Source: Burkholderiales bacterium (GTDB taxonomy: Bacteria; Pseudomonadota; Gammaproteobacteria; Burkholderiales; Casimicrobiaceae). Taken from it: a stretch of 9,625 bases of DNA. Positions within the stretch are counted from its first letter, which is position 1; the number at the start of each line of letters is the position of its first letter. The notes under the pieces were generated by a model. The model was not told the origin of the DNA. It ran no database searches and saw only the letters and a program-made list of their open reading frames with translations. This document shows positions 1-6,234 of this stretch, piece after piece. Made by a program: the position numbers and the translations under genes. The stretch covers positions 1-9,625 of the forward strand of contig JANXNO010000115.1 in the NCBI GenBank assembly GCA_025354075.1, in the 5' to 3' direction.

Positions 1-1547
1 CGATTAACAAGGACATGGTCTCCGGCGGCATTGAAATCTTCGCGCACGAGATCGAGATTTACAACGCCTCGCTCACGCCGCCGTTCATGGTCGACGAGGA
101 CGTCGTCAACGAAGAGCTTCGTTTCAAATATCGCTACCTCGATCTGCGCCGACCACAGATGGCCAAAAACCTCATGCTGCGTGCCAAGGTGGCGCGCGCT
201 GCACGTGAGTACCTCGACGAGCGAGGTTTCGTCGATATCGAAACGCCGGTGCTTTACAAGAGCACACCGGAAGGCGCACGCGAGTTCCTCGTGCCGTCAC
301 GCATGCATGACGGTCAGTTCTACGCCCTGCCGCAAAGCCCGCAGCTCTTCAAGCAGTTGCTGATGGTCGCGGGCTTTGACCGCTACTATCAAATCGTCAA
401 ATGCTTCCGCGACGAAGACCTGCGCGCGGATCGTCAGCCCGAGTTCACGCAGATCGATATCGAGACCTCGTTCCTCACAGAGCACGACGTGCAGGACATG
501 ATGGAAGGCCTGATCAAGCACTTGTGGAAGAAGGGCCTCGGCGTTGACCTGCCGACCTTCCCGCGCCTGCCGTATTCGGAAGCGATGAGCAAATACGGCA
601 GCGACAAGCCTGACCTGCGCGTCAAGCTCGAACTGACCGAACTGACCGACGTGATGAAGACGGTGGACTTCAAAGTCTTCCGTGGCGCGGCCGATTTGAA
701 AGACGGTCGTGTGGTGTGTCTGCGCGTACCCGGCGGCGCGAAAATTTCGCGCAAAGAGATCGACGACTACACCACCTTCGTCGCCATTTATGGAGCGAAA
801 GGTCTCGCCTGGATCAAGGTCAATGACGTGACGAAACTCAACGAAGAAGGCCTGCAAAGCCCGGTCGTGAAGTTCCTCACGCCGGACTCCATCGCGCAGA
901 TTGTCAGTCGAAGCGGCGCGCAAAGTGGCGACATCATCTTCTTCGGCGCGGACCGCAAAAAAGTCGTCAACGACGCGATGGGCGCACTGCGCGCCAAGAT
1001 CGGCGTGCAGCACGGCACAGAGCTCGGCTTCTTCGAGAAGGGCTTCAAGCCGTGCTGGGTCGTGGACTTCCCGTGCTACGAGTACGACGAAGAAAACAAG
1101 CGCTACGTCGCTGCGCACCACCCGTTCACCAGCCCGAAAGACAACCACTGGCACTTGCTCGACACCGACCCAAGTCAGGTGCTCGCCAAGGCCTACGACG
1201 TCGCCATGAACGGCTGGGAACTCGGCGGCGGTTCAGTGCGTATCCATCGCCCCGAACTGCAAGCCAAACAATTCGCCACGCTGGGCATCAGTGAAGAAGA
1301 TCAACGCGCCAAGTTCGGCTTCCTTCTCGACGCGCTGCAATACGGCGCACCGCCGCACGCAGGCATCGCGTTTGGGCTGGATCGGATTGTCACCATGATG
1401 TGCGAAGCCGAATCGATCCGCGACGTGATTGCCTTCCCGAAGACGCAGCGAGGGCAGGACTTGATGGTGGATGCGCCTACGCCGGTGACGGAGAAACAGT
1501 TGCGCGAGTTGCATATTCGGTTGCGGAATACGCAAGTGGCAGGGTAA
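1..1547 (+). CDS. aspS: Aspartyl-tRNA synthetase, 5'-truncated by the window edge
   Basis: Class II aminoacyl-tRNA synthetase that charges tRNA(Asp) with aspartate in the cytoplasm. The frame is open from base 3 (first full codon Ile) to the TAA at 1545-1547, giving about 514 residues. By comparison with the E. coli enzyme (590 residues), about 80 N-terminal residues are missing, which is most of the OB-fold anticodon-binding domain. Visible landmarks are the YRYLDLRRP segment after the OB fold, RGFVDIETP near class II motif 1, the KSTPEGAR flipping-loop region, motif 2 ([18 protein letters not shown], about 405-458), a bacterial-type insertion domain in the middle, HHPFTSPK, and motif 3 ([10 protein letters not shown], about 1356-1385). 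The anticodon-loop residues that separate Asp-only from Asp/Asn-charging enzymes lie mostly outside the window, so tRNA specificity cannot be judged. Methionine codons inside the frame, such as the one at 15, are not the start. Confidence 0.98.
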   Translation, partial: INKDMVSGGIEIFAHEIEIYNASLTPPFMVDEDVVNEELRFKYRYLDLRRPQMAKNLMLRAKVARAAREYLDERGFVDIETPVLYKSTPEGAREFLVPSRMHDGQFYALPQSPQLFKQLLMVAGFDRYYQIVKCFRDEDLRADRQPEFTQIDIETSFLTEHDVQDMMEGLIKHLWKKGLGVDLPTFPRLPYSEAMSKYGSDKPDLRVKLELTELTDVMKTVDFKVFRGAADLKDGRVVCLRVPGGAKISRKEIDDYTTFVAIYGAKGLAWIKVNDVTKLNEEGLQSPVVKFLTPDSIAQIVSRSGAQSGDIIFFGADRKKVVNDAMGALRAKIGVQHGTELGFFEKGFKPCWVVDFPCYEYDEENKRYVAAHHPFTSPKDNHWHLLDTDPSQVLAKAYDVAMNGWELGGGSVRIHRPELQAKQFATLGISEEDQRAKFGFLLDALQYGAPPHAGIAFGLDRIVTMMCEAESIRDVIAFPKTQRGQDLMVDAPTPVTEKQLRELHIRLRNTQVAG

Positions 1548-1551
1548 CGAC

Positions 1552-1577
1552 GTAGGGTGGGATGCTCCAATTCCGCC
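1552..1577. repeat. Partial REP-like motif (GTAGGGTGGG) after aspS
   Basis: Five bases after the aspS stop the sequence reads GTAGGGTGGG (1552-1561), followed by a weak TGGG/CCCA pairing that closes near 1577. The same 10-mer in the same orientation opens the well-formed palindromic element at 2633. Short intergenic elements beginning with GTAGGGTGGG are common in proteobacteria. This copy looks truncated or decayed because the strong hairpin arms are missing. It might also serve as a poor terminator for aspS, but it has no U-tract. Confidence 0.4.
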
Positions 1578-1605
1578 CAACACTTGCCAATGAGAAAGAA
1601 ACTGA

Positions 1606-2601
1606 ATGAGCGCTTCTGTCGAACCGTCGAATCTCTCGGTTTGTTTTAACTCAAATACGCTTGAGAAAGATGAACCTGTTGAGTTATCGCCCACGGCAAA
1701 ACTCCGCTACTCAAACGACACCGAAAGCAACGCTCTCGACGACTATCTGGAAAAACTTGTCGCAAGTGATTTGTTTGGGAGTAGTTTTCCGCTTCTGACG
1801 AATATCAGTCCAAAACTAGACGGAAGCGGCTCTTCGTCGACACAGTCAAGCCGCCCACGTCGATATGTTGTGCTTGAGAGTAGCGAAGCAGAAGTTCAAC
1901 GTAGACATCTAGCGCTTCAACGGCAGTTAGCACTCTTAAGGGTTGCGCCATTTCCGCTAAGGTTTGGATTCAACTTTCGTCTCTACGATGATGGCAGGCG
2001 TCATCGCAACTACCACGTCGAAGAGTTGCATAGCCTAGTCAAAGCGCCGTTGACGAACACGGAGGGTGGGTTAATAGAAATCAGCAAAGCGAACGTAATG
2101 CAGTACGCGGCTCTCTTTGGTGTAACGCGAAACTGGCGTGATTCCGATTGGGAAAGACCAATGCGATTGCTCAACATGTATCGAGACATCTGCTCTTTAC
2201 CTGCAAACTCACAGTTTCACTACGTTGGGCTTTTCGCATTGCTGGAAGGAATCCTTGCACATAAGCCAAAACCGACCGACCCCACTGAGTCAATCGGTCG
2301 GCAGATGCGTAGAAAAACGAGTTTAGTGATGAACAGGAGCGAGGAAAGTCCAAACGCGGCCACGCACTTTTCACAATTGCCGACGGACAAGCGCGACGAA
2401 CTGCTATGGAGCGCCCTTTACGATCTTCGGAGCGAAATAGCCCACGGCAATACTCCAACTTTTGAAAAAGGTGAAGGCAAAAAGCAGGTGAAACTCGATG
2501 ATCTTGCATCATGCGTCCGCTATGTCGATGACGTTGCCCGCTTGCTGCTACGACAACTTTGTGCCGAGCCACAACTGATGAGTGATCTTCGAGCGGTTTA
2601 A
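1606..2601 (+). CDS. Apea-like HEPN-domain protein, candidate RNase/defence protein
   Basis: A 331-residue cytoplasmic-looking protein with no signal peptide or membrane segment. The C-terminal third (about residues 203-320) resembles the Apea-like HEPN domain. It has an aromatic/hydrophobic first helix with an ALLEGIL core (about 211-217), an R-rich stretch near 232-240, and the helix YDLRSEIAHG (272-281), in which R275 and H280 form the R-x4-H motif of catalytic HEPN ribonucleases. The N-terminal 200 residues are not recognised; they contain a Ser-rich low-complexity segment near 73-83. HEPN proteins often act as RNases in anti-phage or toxin systems; applying that here is inference. The start ATG is preceded by only a weak purine stretch (GAGAAAG). 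Base composition is visibly lower in G+C than in aspS: 26 of 60 bases in 1741-1800 versus 39 of 60 in 1201-1260. This and the flanking 10-mer repeats suggest a horizontally acquired gene. No partner gene is visible. Confidence 0.75.
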   Translation: MSASVEPSNLSVCFNSNTLEKDEPVELSPTAKLRYSNDTESNALDDYLEKLVASDLFGSSFPLLTNISPKLDGSGSSSTQSSRPRRYVVLESSEAEVQRRHLALQRQLALLRVAPFPLRFGFNFRLYDDGRRHRNYHVEELHSLVKAPLTNTEGGLIEISKANVMQYAALFGVTRNWRDSDWERPMRLLNMYRDICSLPANSQFHYVGLFALLEGILAHKPKPTDPTESIGRQMRRKTSLVMNRSEESPNAATHFSQLPTDKRDELLWSALYDLRSEIAHGNTPTFEKGEGKKQVKLDDLASCVRYVDDVARLLLRQLCAEPQLMSDLRAV

Positions 2602-2632
2602 TACATAAGGTGCGCATCGACATTCGAGCGAG

Positions 2633-2708
2633 GTAGGGTGGGCACCCCGTGCCCACGCGTCACTCCACTTGCGAATTGAAGCCCGTGGGCAACAAGTTGC
2701 CCCCCTAC
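2633..2708. repeat. REP/BIME-like double-hairpin palindromic element
   Basis: A 76-base element begins GTAGGGTGGGC and ends GCCCCCCTAC, so its ends form an imperfect inverted repeat. Each arm is also a hairpin: GTGGGCAC (2638-2645) pairs perfectly with GTGCCCAC (2649-2656) around a 3-base loop, and GGGCAA (2687-2692) pairs with TTGCCC (2697-2702) around CAAG. This is the architecture of REP/BIME-type or small MITE-like intergenic elements. It lies between the HEPN gene stop and the acetyltransferase start, so it may also slow or end transcription. No transposase gene is present in the window. The family name is not known to me. Confidence 0.7.
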
Positions 2709-2748
2709 GATTTGGCCATGAGCGCATCTCGGCGCTACCATCACATTC

Positions 2749-3366
2749 ATGAAGACTCCAATAAAACGCGATGCAACGGGCATGCGAGCGAGCTACAAGC
2801 GCTCTGATTTCGGCGAAATGGAACGTGGCAAATATGTCGCACTCGCGCGGGCCGCATTGACACAAAACACCGCGACCGAACCCCTCACCATCCGCCCCGC
2901 CGTTGACGCCGACGTCGAAGGCATGCGCACGCTGCTCAACGACATCATTCGCATCGGCGGAACGACGGCGATCACGAATGAGTTGTCGCCCGACGAAATG
3001 CGCGAGTGGTTTATCTCCGGCGAGGCCGTGGTTTCCTGTTTCGTGGCGTTCGATTCCGACGGGACCATAGTGGGTTTTCAGTCGCTGAGCAAGTACGACA
3101 GCCTGCCCGCCGGGTGGGTGGATATCGCGACCTTTGCCAGCCGCTCGCGTCACAAATCGGGCGTGGGCAGCGCGCTGTTTGCCCGCACGCGCGAAGCGGC
3201 CTCAAAGCTCGGCTTTTCGGCAATTAACGCCTCAATCCGCGTAGTGAACGAAGGCGGTCTGGCGTACTACAGCCGCATGGGATTTACGACCTATCTCGTC
3301 GAAGACGGCGATCCGCAGGCGCAAGGCCGCGTGTTCAACCGCGTCCACAAGCTGTTCACACTGTAG
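2749..3366 (+). CDS. GNAT-family N-acetyltransferase with unusual N-terminal extension
   Basis: A 205-residue protein. The GNAT fold starts near residue 46 (LTIRPAVDADVEGM) and runs to the end: acidic and beta segments, then GTIVGFQSLSKYD (105-117), the acetyl-CoA pyrophosphate loop RHKSGVGSALF (134-144), and the closing NEGGLAYYSRMGF (167-179) typical of motif B. The loop has H135 where Q or R usually sits in Q/R-x-x-G-x-G. The acyl acceptor is unknown; the layout recalls small Pat-like acetyltransferases. Residues 1-45 are not part of the fold and contain SDFGEMERGKYV (19-30), which resembles the opening of short antitoxin-like proteins. The start is uncertain: ATG at 2749, 2782 (residue 12) and 2818 (residue 24) are all in frame and none has a clear Shine-Dalgarno sequence. 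The gene follows the REP-like element and is probably transcribed separately from the HEPN gene. Confidence 0.85.
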   Translation: MKTPIKRDATGMRASYKRSDFGEMERGKYVALARAALTQNTATEPLTIRPAVDADVEGMRTLLNDIIRIGGTTAITNELSPDEMREWFISGEAVVSCFVAFDSDGTIVGFQSLSKYDSLPAGWVDIATFASRSRHKSGVGSALFARTREAASKLGFSAINASIRVVNEGGLAYYSRMGFTTYLVEDGDPQAQGRVFNRVHKLFTL

Positions 3367-3373
3367 CGGGTGG

Positions 3374-3397
3374 AGGCGCGCATCGGGACGCGCACCT
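3374..3397 (+). terminator. Candidate terminator hairpin after the acetyltransferase
   Basis: Seven bases after the TAG of the acetyltransferase, AGGCGCGC (3374-3381) pairs with GCGCACCT (3390-3397) with one C/A mismatch, leaving an 8-base loop. The stem is G+C-rich and well placed, but no run of T follows. It could be a weak intrinsic terminator or simply a structured 3' end. Confidence 0.35.
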
Positions 3398-3422
3398 CGG
3401 CCTGTACCAAACCAACTTCATC

Positions 3423-3467
3423 GCAACAACGCGGCACTTGCCCCGCAGCTTTACCCGACATTGTTGC
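3423..3467. repeat. Inverted repeat between convergent genes
   Basis: GCAACAA (3423-3429) and TTGTTGC (3461-3467) are perfect reverse complements separated by 31 bases. The interior contains a further small GCGG/CCGC pairing (about 3431-3445). The repeat lies between the convergent acetyltransferase and the minus-strand exported protein, so a bidirectional 3'-end structure is plausible. No T-run supports a classical terminator. Confidence 0.35.
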
Positions 3468-3469
3468 TT

Positions 3470-3493
3470 GCGGGTGACAGCAGGCAGACCCGC
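3470..3493 (-). terminator. Candidate terminator hairpin after the minus-strand exported-protein gene
   Basis: GCGGGT (3470-3475) pairs with ACCCGC (3488-3493) around a 12-base loop, starting 13 bases beyond the stop codon of the minus-strand gene. It is a short G+C-rich stem without a clear U-tract on the minus strand, so support is modest. Confidence 0.3.
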
Positions 3494-3506
3494 GTTCCTG
3501 GTTTAA

Positions 3507-3998
3507 TCAGTACACCGGAATGTATTCAACAGCTCCCGTGTCGCCGTCATAAATCATTTCATACGGGTACCAATAGATCTCCTCGTTACCGTAATCGTCG
3601 TAGTACGCGTAACCGATGTACACAATGCCCATGTCTTGCAACTGCACGTGCTGCATTGACGCGTATTGGAGCACGTCTGCTGACGCCATCTTTGTTTTGG
3701 TCTTGTACTTGGTGACGGGCAATTCACCCTTCTTGCTGTGCTTGACGTGCATGCCTGCAATCTTGCCGTCCTTCACCTCCACGGAGACGGTTTGCGGGCC
3801 GTTTGTTTCGAGCACGTGTTTGCCATTGGCCTTGATCTTGTCGCCAAGCAATTGCTTTCCATTTTTATGGTTCGCTTTGCCTTTGCCCTTACCCTTGCCT
3901 TTTTCATCGTCCTTGCCTGCTGCCGCAGCGTGGCCAGCGAAAGCCGACATGCCGAGGACAGCAACACCCGCGGTAAATAATCTTCGATTAAGGTTCAT
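3507..3998 (-). CDS. Exported lysine- and tyrosine-rich protein of unknown function
   Basis: A 163-residue protein on the minus strand. The frame is open further upstream, but the ATG at 3998 is chosen because a good Shine-Dalgarno GGAG lies 8 bases before it and an export signal begins there. The N-terminus reads NRRLFTAG (4-11), followed by a hydrophobic stretch and an AHA-like Ala-rich cleavage region (about 20-27). The paired Arg followed by x-F is compatible with a Tat signal, though a Sec signal is also possible. Residues 28-49 are a KG-repeat lysine-rich low-complexity tract. The middle (about 50-105) is beta-like and basic. The C-terminus (about 126-163) is acidic and dense in Tyr/Trp, with the last residues VEYIPVY. 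The protein is presumably periplasmic or surface-bound. No enzyme motif is visible and the family is not recognised. It is transcribed divergently from the 4537 gene. Confidence 0.8.
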   Translation of the reverse strand: MNLNRRLFTAGVAVLGMSAFAGHAAAAGKDDEKGKGKGKGKANHKNGKQLLGDKIKANGKHVLETNGPQTVSVEVKDGKIAGMHVKHSKKGELPVTKYKTKTKMASADVLQYASMQHVQLQDMGIVYIGYAYYDDYGNEEIYWYPYEMIYDGDTGAVEYIPVY

Positions 3999-4042
3999 AG
4001 TTTCATCTCCATTAAATGACGTTGCCTGGTTGGGTGTTGTGA

Positions 4043-4103
4043 GCGGTTCCACCCCGGATAAAGCTTGCGCGATTCCGCACGCGCCGATACGGGCGGTTCC
4101 ACC
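4043..4103. promoter_or_regulatory. Pair of 11-bp direct repeats upstream of the minus-strand gene
   Basis: GCGGTTCCACC occurs at 4043-4053 and again at 4093-4103, exactly 50 bases apart. Relative to the minus-strand start codon at 3998 the copies lie about 45-55 and 95-105 bases upstream. The spacing is close to five helical turns, so both copies would face nearly the same side of the DNA. That fits an activator or repressor site, but the binding protein is unknown and chance is not excluded. No convincing -35/-10 pair was found for this gene. Confidence 0.35.
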
Positions 4104-4536
4104 GATCAAGTCCAGCTAGTGCAATCATCTACAAACAACAGACCGGTTGCCGTAGGAGAGCGCCTTAGATTTGCGTCGGATCAAGCGTGGTGCCAACGAA
4201 GCTGCGCAAAATCGAGCACCCGTGATTGAAACCATCCGCGATTCCACGACGTGACTTCGAGACAACGACTCTGCGCCTTTTCGGCAGCGTTGAACTGCAG
4301 CGCCGGCTGGTAGACAAATGGCCAACAACTTTAACGTGAGACGCTAGTTTAATATGGGCTAAGCGTCGCTTTACGCACAAAATCAACTTTCGGATAAAAA
4401 CATCGCGAGGCCCATATGAAATAAGGACTTCATCCAAAAGCTGTTGTTTTAGAATGAGTCTTGGCGGGTCACTCGCGCACCGTACACAATGAATTCGTCT
4501 TTCGCGTTGTCCATGTTTTCAATTTAGAAAACCCTC
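4104..4536. other. Intergenic stretch without a supported gene
   Basis: These 433 bases separate the divergent exported-protein genes. The longest frame here (minus strand, 4165-4437, 90 codons) has an Arg/Ser-rich composition, no ribosome binding site and no recognisable domain, so I do not call it. The part around 4330-4460 is AT-richer than its surroundings. TAGAAT at 4450-4455 matches five of six bases of a -10 box and could belong to a promoter for the 4537 gene, but there is no good -35 box at the right distance. An 8-bp inverted repeat with a 50-base spacer is listed separately. Nothing else was seen. Confidence 0.5.
4352..4417. repeat. Inverted repeat ATATGGGC/GCCCATAT with 50-base spacer
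   Basis: ATATGGGC (4352-4359) and GCCCATAT (4410-4417) are perfect reverse complements. The 50-base spacer holds a small GCGT/ACGC pairing (4363-4366 with 4373-4376). It could be the base of a structured RNA, a looped operator, or the decayed ends of a very small element. No direct target-site duplication is evident next to the arms. Confidence 0.35.
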
Positions 4537-5079
4537 TTGAACGCGCTGCAATCCATCGCCAACGGCAACCGCCCAACTCGCCGCCGAACCCGGTCGTACT
4601 GCGTGACGCTGCTCGCGGTCGTCGCACTCAGCACCTCAGGCGCAGCAGGGGCCGAGCCCGCCAAGGGCACGCTTACGGGCACAGGCAAAATCCCAGCTGC
4701 CGTAAACGTCAGACACGCGTATCTGATCAAAGGCCCCAACGCGTTTGGCGACAAAGCGGTTCGCTTGTTGATCCTGTCCGAAGTGGATCAAGGCGCGCAC
4801 ATCAAGTCGTGCGTCACGATGTCTTGCGCCACCGAAAAACTTGAAAGCGGCATGACCGTTGAATTCGACTCGGGCCCGCGCCTGTTGTACTGGTTTGTGG
4901 CGAACGGGCAGCGCGTGCAGGCGTCCGGCACAGCAGATCCGGACACCGTGTCGCTTACCGTCAATACGCCGCAACGGCTGACCGGCACATGGACGCACGA
5001 CGCGTCCGGCCAGGGCGGCCCGAAGATCGCCGTGGAGTTCGACGCGCCAATGCTCAAGGAATTTACGAATACGCCGTAG
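4537..5079 (+). CDS. Exported protein of unknown function with a Cys pair
   Basis: A 180-residue protein read from a TTG codon. TTG at 4537 is the first usual start after the in-frame TAG at 4525-4527. It gives an Arg-rich n-region (RPTRRRTRSY, 12-21), a hydrophobic core (about 22-33) and a likely signal-peptidase site AGA|EP after residue 39. The GTG at 4603 would leave almost no n-region. No clear Shine-Dalgarno precedes the TTG. The mature part is rich in beta-prone residues: KGTLTGTGKIPAAV (43-56), HAYLIKGPNAF (60-70), then C92 and C97 in a C-x4-C arrangement that could form a periplasmic disulfide, and repeated strand-like segments to the C-terminus. I recall similar unannotated proteins in other proteobacteria but no assigned function. 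It is upstream of the reductase gene by about 115 bases and probably not tightly coupled to it. Confidence 0.75.
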   Translation: MNALQSIANGNRPTRRRTRSYCVTLLAVVALSTSGAAGAEPAKGTLTGTGKIPAAVNVRHAYLIKGPNAFGDKAVRLLILSEVDQGAHIKSCVTMSCATEKLESGMTVEFDSGPRLLYWFVANGQRVQASGTADPDTVSLTVNTPQRLTGTWTHDASGQGGPKIAVEFDAPMLKEFTNTP

Positions 5080-5195
5080 TCCGTAGCCCTTCGAGCCGCA
5101 GCGCGTCCGGGTTGTGTGGATTTACGCAGTTTGCAAGGTTCGATGAATAATTGCCCTGACGCGCTTCGCTTCTCATGGCCACATTTCTACACATC

Positions 5196-6044
5196 ATGCA
5201 AATACCGACGACACCTTTCTGCAACGGCGCTACCCTGCCCCGCTTCGGCATCGGCACTTGGCGCATGGGCGAGCGCACGTCTGCTGCGCAGGAGGAAATC
5301 GCTGTTATCAAAGCTGCGATTGAGCGTGGTGTGACGCTGATTGATACGGCAGAAATGTATGGCGACGGGGGCGCAGAAATCATCATCGGTCGCGCGATAG
5401 CCGACGCGCCATCCACACGCGAAAAACTCTACATCGTAAGCAAGGTGTACCCACACAATGCGTCACGCAAAGGTACCCTCGCCGCCTGCGAGCGCAGTCT
5501 GAAACGGCTGGGCACTGACTACCTAGATTGCTATCTGCTGCACTGGCCCGGTGAGCATCCGATTGCCGAGACGGTGGAGGCATTTGAGGCGCTCAAAGCG
5601 CAGGGAAAAATTCGCGCGTGGGGTGTGTCGAATTTTGATGTGGACGACATGGAAGAACTGGCCTCGGTCGCGAACGGCAACAACGTCGCAACCAACCAAG
5701 TGCTCTACAGCCTGTTGCGTCGTGGCGTTGAGTTTTCGTTGTTGCCGTGGCACCGCGAACGGGGCATTTCCACGATGGCGTATTCGCCGATTGAGCAGGC
5801 GCAATTGCTGGCCTCAGCCAAGCTGCAAACCATCGCCAGCGACATCGGCGCGACGCCCGCGCAGCTAGCGATTGCGTGGTTGCTCATTCAGCCGGACGTA
5901 ATCGTGATCCCGAAAACCACGCACATCGCACGCGTGGATGAAAACCTTGGCGCACTTGATTTGAAGCTTGATGCATCAACGTTCGCTGCGCTGGACGCAG
6001 CGTTTCCACCGCCGCATAAACGCACGCCGTTGGCGATGTTGTAG
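5196..6044 (+). CDS. Aldo/keto reductase, YeaE-like (possible methylglyoxal reductase)
   Basis: NAD(P)H-dependent aldo/keto reductase, a cytoplasmic TIM-barrel enzyme. It closely resembles E. coli YeaE along its length: LIDTAEMYGDGGAE, VSKVYP, TDYLDCYLLHWPG, RAWGVSNFD, ATNQVLY, MAYSPIEQA and the terminal PPPHKRTPLAML. Counting from the ATG at 5175, the catalytic tetrad is D57, Y62, K90 and H123. The cofactor phosphate-binding set is K247, R253 and N257, with the usual spacing. YeaE reduces methylglyoxal in E. coli, so aldehyde or methylglyoxal detoxification is plausible but inferred. I choose the ATG at 5196 (282 residues) because its length upstream of the GTW motif fits the family better; the ATG at 5175 (289 residues) remains possible, and neither has a clear ribosome binding site. 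No link to the downstream light-sensing genes is evident beyond shared strand and a 190-base gap. Confidence 0.92.
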   Translation: MQIPTTPFCNGATLPRFGIGTWRMGERTSAAQEEIAVIKAAIERGVTLIDTAEMYGDGGAEIIIGRAIADAPSTREKLYIVSKVYPHNASRKGTLAACERSLKRLGTDYLDCYLLHWPGEHPIAETVEAFEALKAQGKIRAWGVSNFDVDDMEELASVANGNNVATNQVLYSLLRRGVEFSLLPWHRERGISTMAYSPIEQAQLLASAKLQTIASDIGATPAQLAIAWLLIQPDVIVIPKTTHIARVDENLGALDLKLDASTFAALDAAFPPPHKRTPLAML

Positions 6045-6131
6045 CTGCGCTCAGCGTGTCTCCACTGAATTTTCAAATGCGACGGCGATACTTGAAAACT
6101 GTGCAACTTCGCAACAATCTCGCGCCGCTAG

Positions 6132-6154
6132 TGCTGGATAAACCCCATCCAGCA
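6132..6154 (+). terminator. Hairpin between the reductase and ppsR, candidate terminator or leader structure
   Basis: TGCTGGAT (6132-6139) pairs perfectly with ATCCAGCA (6147-6154) around a 7-base loop. It lies 88 bases after the reductase stop and 80 bases before the ppsR start. There is no T-run after the stem, so a Rho-independent terminator is not assured; it could instead belong to the ppsR leader. Confidence 0.35.
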
Positions 6155-6200
6155 ACGATTCCACATGCGATAATAGCGTTATACCTTTATGCGGACAGCA

Positions 6201-6214
6201 GGTCGCACGCGACC
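6201..6214. promoter_or_regulatory. 14-bp dyad just upstream of ppsR
   Basis: GGTCGC-AC-GCGACC is a near-perfect palindrome ending 20 bases before the ppsR start codon. It could be an operator or a tight RNA hairpin next to the ribosome binding region. It does not match the known PpsR/CrtJ motif TGT-N12-ACA. A possible -10-like GATAAT lies at 6169-6174 but has no convincing -35 partner. Confidence 0.3.
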
Positions 6215-6234
6215 CACTATCCTGGAAAAACTGT

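Noticed and set aside
297..1154. 285-codon minus-strand frame opposite aspS
   Set aside because: It is an antisense shadow of the conserved aspS coding sequence in G+C-rich DNA and shows no independent coding signal.
3998..4109. 37-codon upstream extension of the minus-strand exported protein (start at 4109)
   Set aside because: The ATG at 3998 has a good GGAG ribosome binding site and places the signal peptide at the N-terminus; the extension covers the direct-repeat promoter region.
4330..4417. Possible integron attC-like site suggested by GTTTAAT and nearby inverted repeats
   Set aside because: The GTTRRRY/RYYYAAC core sites are not present in the needed arrangement, and there is no cassette structure around it.
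4165..4437. 90-codon minus-strand frame in the intergenic region
   Set aside because: No ribosome binding site, no recognisable domain, low-quality Arg/Ser-rich composition; most likely a chance open frame.
6100..6116. TGT-N11-ACA upstream of ppsR, close to the PpsR operator TGT-N12-ACA
   Set aside because: The spacer is one base short. A one-mismatch TGG-N12-ACA at 6223-6240 is also present, and near-misses of this kind are expected by chance in 200 bases.
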